This document shows, piece after piece, positions 7,927-14,944 of a stretch of DNA of 28,749 nucleotides. Where the stretch lies: positions 1 to 28,749 of IMG/VR virus record IMGVR_UViG_3300040801_001873; one strand, 5' to 3'. The stretch is from a virus. How positions within the stretch are numbered: the first letter of the stretch is position 1; the number at the start of each line of letters is the position of its first letter. The translations under genes and the position numbers were made by a program. Under the pieces are notes generated by a model. That model ran no database searches and had not been told where the DNA came from. It saw only the letters and a list, made by a program, of their open reading frames with translations.

Positions 7927-9357
7927 ATGAGAAAATATATGTATCATTTAATCAAGTGGTTAATGAATAATAATGAATTAGGATTTAAACATTATGCCGA
8001 TTGGAATAACCAGATTTTCAATAACAGAAAAGACGAAGGTATAAGATATCCAGCAGTCTTTTTTCATATGCCTGATATACCTATTAATTATTTTCAACAA
8101 AGAGTGATGAATGGACTGATAGATTTTCAACTTTATGTGGCCACTGAAAAAGCAGCAGTCATTAGAGACGGAGACGAAACAGGAGAAAGAGGTTTAGACC
8201 ATGATATATTTGTGGAACAGGTTATAAATTCAATAGATGGTAAATGGGACGACGCACTAAAAGAACAAAGACCTGATATTGATAATGTTGATAGATACGC
8301 TGTCGGAACTATCGATATAACACATAGCCGAGTATTAGAAAGAATTAAGTCATTAAATTTAACACAATTAGAGGTAAGAGTTAGATATCTAGATATGACG
8401 CAATATGATATGAATAGCGAGGACACATTTGTAAATGATATACCAGTCACCATATCAATAGAAAGAGACGAAAAACCAGAATTAGATAAGATAAACTGGG
8501 AAAGAGAGTTTCATTATTATTCAGGAGAGTTCAACTATTCTGGATCAACAAACATACAATTGACCAATGACGAGAGAGATTATGTAATAATAGACGAAAA
8601 TGGAACACTTACTAAACTATCAGGAGATACTAATTATTTAACAGATGATACAGAAGGCAATATAAAGTTTTATACAATAGATGGCAAACTATCACAAATA
8701 ATACAAACAAGTGGCAAATTGATAGGTGATATAAACAATTTTAATAGTTTTTTAAAAAGAGTTTATATAGACGGGACAAGCGATATAATGGGCGATTTAA
8801 GTGGAATGACAATGAACCCGTATTTATTTAGAATAGAAGGAGAGAATACACTAACAGGTAATATAAAACACCTACCTACATTAGCAGAAAATATAATAAT
8901 AGGTGGTAATAACACATTATATGGCGATATAGAAGACCTAATAGAAGGTTCAAGAGGTATAAACATAAAAGGCAATAATACGATAAGAGGTGATTTAAGA
9001 AATACGAAATTGAATGTAGATTTTATTATATGGGGAGAGAATGAGATATTCGGAGATATAAGTGATTTAGAAAATAAGGTTCAAAGATTTGATATAAGAG
9101 GTAATAATAGAATAATGAATTATTCAGGAGACTTAGCATTGCGAATTGACATGATAGACTTCATATCTTTACCAGATGTTAATTTCGGTTTAAGTGAAAC
9201 AGAAGTAGATAATTTATTGATAGATATGTCAGTATTATTTACAGATTTCACACCAGGAACAATAAATATAAGTGGAAATAATGCTCCAAGAACCTCTAAT
9301 TCAGACACAGCAGTCACTATATTAGAAAGTTTAGGCTATACGGTAATAACTAATTAA
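7927..9357 (+). CDS. Head-tail joining (gp37-like) protein fused to a 22-residue repeat solenoid
   Basis: The first ~155 residues (YPAVFFHMP..., FQLYVATE..., LNLTQLEVRVRYLD) resemble the tail-completion/neck proteins found at this place in Mu-like Bacteroidota phages; this rests on position and weak similarity. After a linker come seven repeats of about 22 residues starting near 261, 283, 305, 327, 349, 370 and 392, each with the pattern G-N/E-N-x-I/L-x-G-D/N-I/L. This points to a beta-solenoid or leucine-rich-repeat-like rod. The last ~60 residues (LSETEVDNLLIDM...TINISGNNAPRTS...TAVTILESLGYTV) match a carboxyl cap that I know from other phage and BspA-like repeat proteins. The solenoid may decorate the neck or bind a surface. 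Starts two bases after the previous stop. Confidence 0.6.
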   Translation: MRKYMYHLIKWLMNNNELGFKHYADWNNQIFNNRKDEGIRYPAVFFHMPDIPINYFQQRVMNGLIDFQLYVATEKAAVIRDGDETGERGLDHDIFVEQVINSIDGKWDDALKEQRPDIDNVDRYAVGTIDITHSRVLERIKSLNLTQLEVRVRYLDMTQYDMNSEDTFVNDIPVTISIERDEKPELDKINWEREFHYYSGEFNYSGSTNIQLTNDERDYVIIDENGTLTKLSGDTNYLTDDTEGNIKFYTIDGKLSQIIQTSGKLIGDINNFNSFLKRVYIDGTSDIMGDLSGMTMNPYLFRIEGENTLTGNIKHLPTLAENIIIGGNNTLYGDIEDLIEGSRGINIKGNNTIRGDLRNTKLNVDFIIWGENEIFGDISDLENKVQRFDIRGNNRIMNYSGDLALRIDMIDFISLPDVNFGLSETEVDNLLIDMSVLFTDFTPGTINISGNNAPRTSNSDTAVTILESLGYTVITN

Positions 9358-9375
9358 ATTATTTAGGGAGGAGAG

Positions 9376-9391
9376 AAATTTTTATATATAG
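9376..9391 (+). promoter_or_regulatory. Phage promoter motif, exact copy (aaatttttatatatag)
   Basis: Exact 16-mer ending 24 bases before the protease ATG at 9415, followed by ttaataaaaaagaaataataaat. It can drive high expression of the protease-scaffold and capsid genes. Confidence 0.75.
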
Positions 9392-9414
9392 TTAATAAAA
9401 AAGAAATAATAAAT

Positions 9415-10383
9415 ATGAAATTTATTTTAAGTGACGAATCAATAAACATGAAAGGATTTAGGGTCTTGACACAAGGTATAGACTACACAGAGTTTTTAAA
9501 TAACCCTGTTATGTTATATAATCATAATAGTGATAATGTTATTGGTAGGTGGTTAGATATAGCCATAGAAGGGGATAAATTAGTAGGTGTAGCAGAATTT
9601 GACGAGGACGACACAGAGGCACTTAAAATAAAGAAAAAAATTGAAAAAAATTATATAGGGGGGACATCTATTGGATTTAGAATATTAGAGAAAAAGACGA
9701 TTGACGGAGTTTTAACCGTCACTAAATGCGAATTGTCAGAGGTGTCTATCACAGCGTTACCTGCCAACAAATCAGCAGTAAAACTTTTCTATAAAGACGA
9801 ACAAGTAGATACTGAAAATATAGAACTATCATTAAAAGAGATAGATAAAAAAGAATATAACATTATGGAAAACAAAAGTTTATTTGAAAAATTGAACGTT
9901 GAAACAGACGAACAATTAAATGTTAAGATAGACGAGATGGTGAAAGAAACAGAAACTTTGAATTCTTTACTAAACGACACAAAAGAAGAGTTAAGTAAAA
10001 AGGACACAGAGATAGAAACTTTAAGCCAGACTATCAAAGACAAAGACGAAAAGATAGCATCTTATGAGGCTGAAAAAGAGGTTGATAAGTTAAATGCTTT
10101 AATCAACAAAGGAATCGAGGACGGTAAAATAACTGATAAACAAAAAGATATGTTCGAAGGACTTTCTTATGGACAAACAGAAAAAATCTTAAATAACTTA
10201 AAGTCAGTTAAAACCGAAAAGTTAAGTGATAAGATTGATACAATAGGTTCAGAAAGAGACAATTGGACTTTATCAGACTGGGATATAAAAGACCCAGAAG
10301 GTTTAAAAGAGTTAATGAGTAACGACCCTGAAAAATTTGAGCTTCTTTATAAGAAAGACAAAGGAACGAAAAATATATACTAA
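9415..10383 (+). CDS. Prohead maturation protease fused to scaffold (S78 family)
   Basis: Residues 1-130 are an HK97-type prohead protease. His37 lies in LYNHNSD, Ser85 in IGGTSIGF, and a supporting acidic segment is KCELSEVSITALPAN (104-118). Residues about 150-235 are Lys/Glu-rich with heptad-like character (ETLNSLLNDTKEELSKKDTEIETL...), as in capsid scaffolds, and the end (DWDIKDPEGLKELMSNDPEKFELLYKK) may bind the capsid protein. The protease would remove the scaffold during maturation. An internal ATG at 9865, in front of ENKSLFEKL, could give a free scaffold of 172 residues; its upstream sequence aagaatataacatt resembles other leaders here. The major capsid gene follows. Confidence 0.85.
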   Translation: MKFILSDESINMKGFRVLTQGIDYTEFLNNPVMLYNHNSDNVIGRWLDIAIEGDKLVGVAEFDEDDTEALKIKKKIEKNYIGGTSIGFRILEKKTIDGVLTVTKCELSEVSITALPANKSAVKLFYKDEQVDTENIELSLKEIDKKEYNIMENKSLFEKLNVETDEQLNVKIDEMVKETETLNSLLNDTKEELSKKDTEIETLSQTIKDKDEKIASYEAEKEVDKLNALINKGIEDGKITDKQKDMFEGLSYGQTEKILNNLKSVKTEKLSDKIDTIGSERDNWTLSDWDIKDPEGLKELMSNDPEKFELLYKKDKGTKNIY

Positions 10384-10403
10384 TAAGTAAGAAATTACTT
10401 ATT
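10382..10403 (+). promoter_or_regulatory. Perfect hairpin with GAAA loop before the capsid gene
   Basis: The arms aataagtaa (10382-10390) and ttacttatt (10395-10403) pair perfectly around gaaa. No T run follows, so it is not a terminator. It sits 20 bases before the capsid ATG and could protect the capsid mRNA or be a processing point. Confidence 0.5.
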
Positions 10404-10423
10404 CAAAAAAGAATTAAAACAAT

Positions 10424-11356
10424 ATGAGTTTTCAAAATCAAGATGTATTCTCTGAATTATGGACAAAAGATATTCAAGAATACTTAAAAGCAGACAACAT
10501 TATCATAGCCAAAGCTTTGATAGACGACACTTACGTAAATAACTATAGAGTATATTTACCACAATCAGGAGGTGCTTCAACCGTCGTTAAAAACAGAGAC
10601 ACCACACCAGTAGCAGCTGAAACAAGAATAGATACTACTATCGATTATGTAGTTGATAATTTTACTACTACTCCAAGAAAAATTTTCTTACAAACAGAAG
10701 GTTCTTTCCCTACTTATGATAAACGAATGTCAATCGCCAGTGAGGATATGAATGTTTTGAGAGATATCGTTACTAAAGACGTGATTACTAAATGGATTAC
10801 CAATGGTGACGACAGCACTAACGTAAGAACATCTGGGTCAAGTAGAACGGCTATGGGAGCAAACCAAACAGGTAACAGAAGTAAATTGACTTTTGCTGAT
10901 GTATTAGAGGCTAAAAGAAAATTAGATGGACAGAATGTCCCTATGGCTGGACGAGTTTTACTATTAGATAGTGACTTAGCAACAGACTTAATTTCTGAAA
11001 CAGGTTCTCAATTTAACTATTCAGATACTTTGGCTAACAAAATTTCTACAGAAGGTTTCTTAGGAAAAGTAGCTGGTTTTGAGGTTTATATGAGGAGTGA
11101 AGTAGGTTACACATCAGGCGATACTGATGACACATTTAGAGAGTATGATGAAGACCATGACGATGCTGATAATAAAGTAGCAATCGCTTATCATCCATCT
11201 ATGGTTAGACGAGCATTATCTGGTGAAAAAGCATACTATGTAGCTAATCACCCATTATACTACGGAGACGTATTATCGTTTGGTGTTAATGCTGGTGGAA
11301 CATTATGTAGAAAAGATAAGAAAGGTTTCATTAGAATTATAGAGACTACTCCATAA
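10424..11356 (+). CDS. Major capsid protein
   Basis: This 310-residue protein follows the protease-scaffold gene and is the expected coat subunit with the HK97 fold. Seen: an amino end MSFQNQDVFSELWTKDIQEYLKADNI... without an obvious cleaved leader; a long central helix region (ASEDMNVLRDIVTKDVITKW); KLTFADVLEAKRKLDGQNVP, typical of the spine and axial region of these coats; and a closing PLYYGDVLSFGVNAGGTLCRKDKKGF. Codons appear more carefully chosen than in the unknown genes, with more GGT, GCT and AAC, as expected of a highly expressed gene. It is flanked by a hairpin and a strong terminator, so it has its own mRNA boundaries. Confidence 0.85.
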   Translation: MSFQNQDVFSELWTKDIQEYLKADNIIIAKALIDDTYVNNYRVYLPQSGGASTVVKNRDTTPVAAETRIDTTIDYVVDNFTTTPRKIFLQTEGSFPTYDKRMSIASEDMNVLRDIVTKDVITKWITNGDDSTNVRTSGSSRTAMGANQTGNRSKLTFADVLEAKRKLDGQNVPMAGRVLLLDSDLATDLISETGSQFNYSDTLANKISTEGFLGKVAGFEVYMRSEVGYTSGDTDDTFREYDEDHDDADNKVAIAYHPSMVRRALSGEKAYYVANHPLYYGDVLSFGVNAGGTLCRKDKKGFIRIIETTP

Positions 11357-11378
11357 GAAGTTATCAATAAATAACATT

Positions 11379-11408
11379 AAAAAGAGAGAATTTAGGTTCT
11401 CTCTTTTT
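11379..11408 (+). terminator. Strong rho-independent terminator after the capsid gene
   Basis: The 12-bp arms aaaaagagagaa (11379-11390) and ttctctcttttt (11397-11408) enclose tttagg. The right arm ends in the T run. As the stem is flanked by A's on the left, it could also work leftward. No copy of the phage promoter lies between it and the sheath gene, so tail genes depend on read-through or an unseen promoter. Confidence 0.8.
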
Positions 11409-11429
11409 ACAAAATTAAATATATAAATT

Positions 11430-12551
11430 ATGTTCGGAAAAGTAAATATAGGCATATTGAATGGTCAAATTGATAGAACCATACCTTCAGAGGACGGTAT
11501 ATCAGCCCTTTTGTCTTACAACAGCAACATAACTGATTTTTCAATCAAACGATATACTTCTATTTTTGATATAAATGATGACTGGGAAAGTACTGATTAT
11601 GATACTGAAAAGTATCAAGCAGGAGAGTTTTTTAAACAAAATCCAGGAGGTCAATTATGGTTAGCATTCGCGCCTACAGGAGCCACTTACGATTATACAG
11701 AGATATTAAAAGTAATGAGAGAAACCAATGGTGACGTTAAAAGGTTAGCAATTCTTTCAGGTTCTGATATAGGTACAATAGCGACTGATATAGCAGAGAT
11801 AAAAGCAAGACAAAACACTTTAGTAAGTGAGTTTAAACCTTACTACAATATATTGTTAGCGGTTGATATAGTAAGTTATGATATAGACCAATTAGCATCG
11901 ATAGACGATTTAAGAGACGGCACATATGACAATAGATGGCTAACGCCTGTTGTTGGAACAAACGCTGACGATGAAAATTGTATAGGTGCTTCATTAGGTA
12001 TAATTTCTAGACTATCAGTCGAGGAACACCCAGGACATGTAGGTCCTAATAATCTGACTACTAATTCAGCAGAATGGGACTCTCCTAAAATAGGAGAAAC
12101 AGACGTAGTAAATATTACCGAGGTTCTTTTAGAAGAATTACATAACAAAGGCTATTTATTCATAAGAAAATTTCCCGCTTTTGCAGGTTCTTATGTTTCA
12201 GGTTTCCCTGTAACTACTTCTTTAACAGATGATTTTAGAAAGGGTACAGACACAGCGATTATTTACAAAGCGTTTAGAGGGGTTTATTTAGATATGTTAC
12301 CTTTGGTAAATAGTAAAGTTAAACAAACAGACGGTGAAATGGACTCTGTATATAGAGATATATTCGAGGAAACTGCGAAAAGAACTCCTAATGGTATGTT
12401 AGATGCCGAAGAAATTTCAGACTTTAAAGTATTGATACCGAGAGGACAAGATGTTATAAGCACTGGAACGGTTAATATAAATATAGCGATTGTTCCTTAT
12501 GGACACGCCTCTGTTATAAACGTAACTTTAGGTTTAGCAGTAAAAGTATAA
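11430..12551 (+). CDS. Tail sheath protein (DUF2586 family)
   Basis: This is the contractile sheath subunit, which shortens to drive the tail tube through the host envelope. The 373-residue protein resembles DUF2586 proteins of Bacteroidota Mu-like phages: amino end VNIGILNGQIDRTIPSEDGISALL, a central WLTPVVGTNADDENCIGASLGIISRLSV region, then KGYLFIRKFPAFAGSYVSGFPVTT and RGVYLDMLPLVNSKV, and a compact carboxyl domain ending AIVPYGHASVINVTLGLAVKV. It is shorter than Mu gpL, as usual for this family. It comes after the capsid terminator and before the tube gene, the expected order for a myovirus. Confidence 0.82.
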   Translation: MFGKVNIGILNGQIDRTIPSEDGISALLSYNSNITDFSIKRYTSIFDINDDWESTDYDTEKYQAGEFFKQNPGGQLWLAFAPTGATYDYTEILKVMRETNGDVKRLAILSGSDIGTIATDIAEIKARQNTLVSEFKPYYNILLAVDIVSYDIDQLASIDDLRDGTYDNRWLTPVVGTNADDENCIGASLGIISRLSVEEHPGHVGPNNLTTNSAEWDSPKIGETDVVNITEVLLEELHNKGYLFIRKFPAFAGSYVSGFPVTTSLTDDFRKGTDTAIIYKAFRGVYLDMLPLVNSKVKQTDGEMDSVYRDIFEETAKRTPNGMLDAEEISDFKVLIPRGQDVISTGTVNINIAIVPYGHASVINVTLGLAVKV

Positions 12552-12559
12552 TCTAAAAA

Positions 12560-13735
12560 ATGAATTTTAATAATCATTATTCAAACAACTATAGAATAGT
12601 CCCTCATATAGATATATTGAAGGACTATTCTCTTTCTTTTATAGAAGGAGAACCAGTAAGAGCAAAGATAGACCATGATAAAAATGATATATTTAATTAT
12701 GAGAATATTGAATGTTCTTTTTATTGCGATACCACAAGGGTTCAAACCGAAACAGGATTGACAATAAATTACTTTAATCATTTTGATTTAACTAACGACG
12801 GTTTAAATGATTGGGGATTTTCTGGTATGACAATAGAGGATAACGAATTGATAAACATTTCTCCTGAAATATTCGAAATTTATAAGAATGAAGACTATTA
12901 TAAAGATATGTATGAAAAACAACATAACCTTATTTTTAATGTTACCGAATTAACAGGAAATACAGAATTAAACGTAGGGTCTGCTGCTAAAAAATACGAA
13001 GAGCCTATCAAAGGGTTCATTTCACCAGATGGGCTATATTTTGTCGACGAAAGCGGACAGACTTTTTATTATGTCGATGCCTCCAATGAAATTACAGGCG
13101 TTACAGAATTAACAGGTGTTACAGAAGGAGAACCTTTTTATATCGATGGAGAAATGGCTGGCTGGCTTTTTGAAGGTACATTTTACTTTATAAACGACGA
13201 TAATTATGTATGGTTATCAGGAGGAACAAAAGTCTATGAGGAGATAGATACAACACCTTATAAAAACACGTTAGATATGATTGATTACGAGACGGTTATA
13301 GTTAATAGTGATGATATATTATATACACCATTTTATACGAAACAATATACATGGTATTATAAAAATAGAGGAACCATAACACAAACAGGAAATACAACTA
13401 TCCATTTTGAAAATCATTTATTTAACGACGACAACGACTATGAACAAACAGGTTTAGTATTATGGACAGAAGAAACAGAACAAAATTATTTTATAAAAAT
13501 CGATAGTATTAAAGGTTATTATGGTCCCATTAGACAAGAAAGTGGTGAGGAGGAAATAAATAATTTAATATATACAGATAGAGAAAATAAGATAAACATA
13601 AATATAACAGACGATACAATATACTGGGTTCCAGGTAATTTGTTAGTCAATATAAAATTATGGAATACTAACGGTGATAATAAAGAATATAATTACAGGT
13701 TAGGAGATTTAAGAAAATCATTGCGAAAGCGATAA
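12560..13735 (+). CDS. Hypothetical structural protein between sheath and tube, 391 aa
   Basis: I do not recognise this protein. It is acidic, rich in Asn, Tyr, Thr and Gly, and looks all-beta. Three copies of a V/ITELTG motif (NVTELTGNTE, GVTELTGVTE and a near copy) lie near residues 127-190, and alternating FYYVD, FYIDG and FYFINDD strands follow. This suggests a tail decoration or adhesion-type fold. It lies between the sheath and tube genes, a slot that Mu leaves empty. The reading frame is clearly coding by composition and begins eight bases after the sheath stop. A terminator-like hairpin (12593-12631) lies inside its first 25 codons. Confidence 0.75.
   Translation: MNFNNHYSNNYRIVPHIDILKDYSLSFIEGEPVRAKIDHDKNDIFNYENIECSFYCDTTRVQTETGLTINYFNHFDLTNDGLNDWGFSGMTIEDNELINISPEIFEIYKNEDYYKDMYEKQHNLIFNVTELTGNTELNVGSAAKKYEEPIKGFISPDGLYFVDESGQTFYYVDASNEITGVTELTGVTEGEPFYIDGEMAGWLFEGTFYFINDDNYVWLSGGTKVYEEIDTTPYKNTLDMIDYETVIVNSDDILYTPFYTKQYTWYYKNRGTITQTGNTTIHFENHLFNDDNDYEQTGLVLWTEETEQNYFIKIDSIKGYYGPIRQESGEEEINNLIYTDRENKININITDDTIYWVPGNLLVNIKLWNTNGDNKEYNYRLGDLRKSLRKR
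12593..12631 (+). promoter_or_regulatory. Terminator-like hairpin inside the start of a gene, possible attenuator
   Basis: The perfect 10-bp arms agaatagtcc (12593-12602) and ggactattct (12622-12631) enclose 19 bases and are followed by ctttctttt. It lies 33 bases into the gene after the sheath. It may reduce transcription past the abundant sheath message or protect its 3' end. Confidence 0.45.
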
Positions 13736-13753
13736 AAAAATAATCATATAATT

Positions 13754-14197
13754 ATGAAAGGTTTAAGAGTAACCCCTTTAATAAATGGTGTTGAATATAG
13801 TTGGTCAAGTATAGCATTTATAGTGTTAGGCGCTCCAATTTACGGAGTAACGGCTATAAATTATGACGAAAATCAAACAATAGAAAATATACCAGGTGCT
13901 TCTACAATGCCAGTAGCCAGAGGATATGGTTCTTACGAGAATACAGCCTCTATTACACTACATTCAGGTGAAGTAGAAAATATATTGAGAGCAGCAAGAA
14001 CAAAAGGATATAGTAGAATACAAGATATTCCTATGTTTAATATAGTTGTTTCATATATGCCTACTGACGCTAACAAAGCAGTAAAACATACATTAAGAAA
14101 TGTAGAGTTTAAACAAAACCCAAGAAACGTATCTGAGGGAGATACAAGTATTGGAGTTGAGATTGAATTAGCTATTTCTCATATCGATTGGGAATAA
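13754..14197 (+). CDS. Tail tube protein
   Basis: This 147-residue protein has the size and placing of the inner tail tube subunit. It starts GLRVTPLINGVEYSWSSIAFIVLG, has a central IENIPGASTMPVARGYGSYENTASITLHSGEVENILRAA segment typical of tube proteins (the 'PxGxGYGxYxxxGSITL' pattern), and ends with strand pairs HTLRNVEFKQNPRNVSEGDTSIGVEIELAISHI. It is followed by the chaperone with a frameshift and then the tape measure, the usual gene order. The leader is A/T-rich with no Shine-Dalgarno sequence. Confidence 0.83.
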   Translation: MKGLRVTPLINGVEYSWSSIAFIVLGAPIYGVTAINYDENQTIENIPGASTMPVARGYGSYENTASITLHSGEVENILRAARTKGYSRIQDIPMFNIVVSYMPTDANKAVKHTLRNVEFKQNPRNVSEGDTSIGVEIELAISHIDWE

Positions 14198-14215
14198 AAA
14201 ATAAATAAATAAGTT

Positions 14216-14776
14216 ATGGGTAAGTTGAATAAAAATCAAATTAAACATCTAAAAGAGCAATACGGTGGTGTTTATGAGATAGAAATTGATGGTAAAAAAG
14301 GGTGGTTCAGAAAACCAGATAAATTAGAGTTTTTTATGTTTTTAGATATGTCTGAACAAGACGAACTGAAGGCTACTGAAACCGTAATGGAAACCCTATG
14401 GTTAGAGGGGGATAGAGAGATATTAGACGACGACGAATACTTTATAGGTGCGTCTGCGCAAATTGAAAAACTCTTTGTTACTTTACCAACCAAAGTTGAA
14501 AAGAAAGACAATAAGCAAATAGTAACCGTAACCAAAAATAATAAAGTATATAAAGCGATGTTTAATAAAATAACCAGAGGTATATTCTTTGAAATAACTG
14601 GTATGATGAGCCAAGGAGGTCAATTAAGTACAGCAATGGAAAAGTTATTTTATGCCTTGGTGTCTGAAACAGAGACAGATAAACCAGTATATGAAGATAC
14701 CGACATTTTCATATCGGTATTATTAAGATTAACAGACTTAATTAATATAAAACAATCTACTTTAAAAAAAAATTAA
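14216..14776 (+). CDS. Tail assembly chaperone, short form
   Basis: This 186-residue protein lies between the tube and tape measure genes, where long-tailed phages encode the chaperone that coats the tape measure during tail building. It is acidic and mostly alpha-helical by composition (KLEFFMFLDMSEQDELKATETVMETLWLEG...), and ends TLKKN at an A9 run. The size suits the gpG/Mu gp41-type chaperone. The identification rests on position and on the -1 frameshift extension listed next, which is a hallmark of these genes. Confidence 0.78.
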   Translation: MGKLNKNQIKHLKEQYGGVYEIEIDGKKGWFRKPDKLEFFMFLDMSEQDELKATETVMETLWLEGDREILDDDEYFIGASAQIEKLFVTLPTKVEKKDNKQIVTVTKNNKVYKAMFNKITRGIFFEITGMMSQGGQLSTAMEKLFYALVSETETDKPVYEDTDIFISVLLRLTDLINIKQSTLKKN

Positions 14777-14943
14777 AGGAGAAAAAGAAATTAAGTCCAT
14801 GGTCTAAAATGGAAGCGATGATATTGTATGACTTCGCTATATCACCAAAAGAATTATCAGAATTAGATGAGGACGAATTTTGCGATTTGTTTGCTAAATG
14901 GGACTGGGTTACAAGACAAAGAAATAAAAAAATAGAGAAATAA
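14216..14943 (+). CDS. Tail assembly chaperone, long form made by -1 frameshift
   Basis: At 14764-14772 the short form runs through nine A's (codons TTA AAA AAA AAT TAA), giving a perfect A AAA AAA slippery site just before its stop. Slipping back one base continues TTA AAG GAG AAA AAG AAA and stays open to the TAA at 14941-14943, giving a fusion of 242 residues. The added ~56 residues (KLSPWSKMEAMILYDFAIS..., LSELDEDEFCDLF, AKWDWVTRQRNK) are clearly protein-like and have no ATG start of their own at the beginning. The tape measure ATG follows one base after this stop. This matches the G/G-T arrangement of lambda-like phages and the E/E' of P2. Confidence 0.82.
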
Positions 14944-14944
14944 A

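Noticed and set aside
9366-9373. Shine-Dalgarno-like ggaggag
   Set aside because: It lies before the promoter motif and more than 40 bases before the ATG at 9415, so it would not be in the leader of that transcript.
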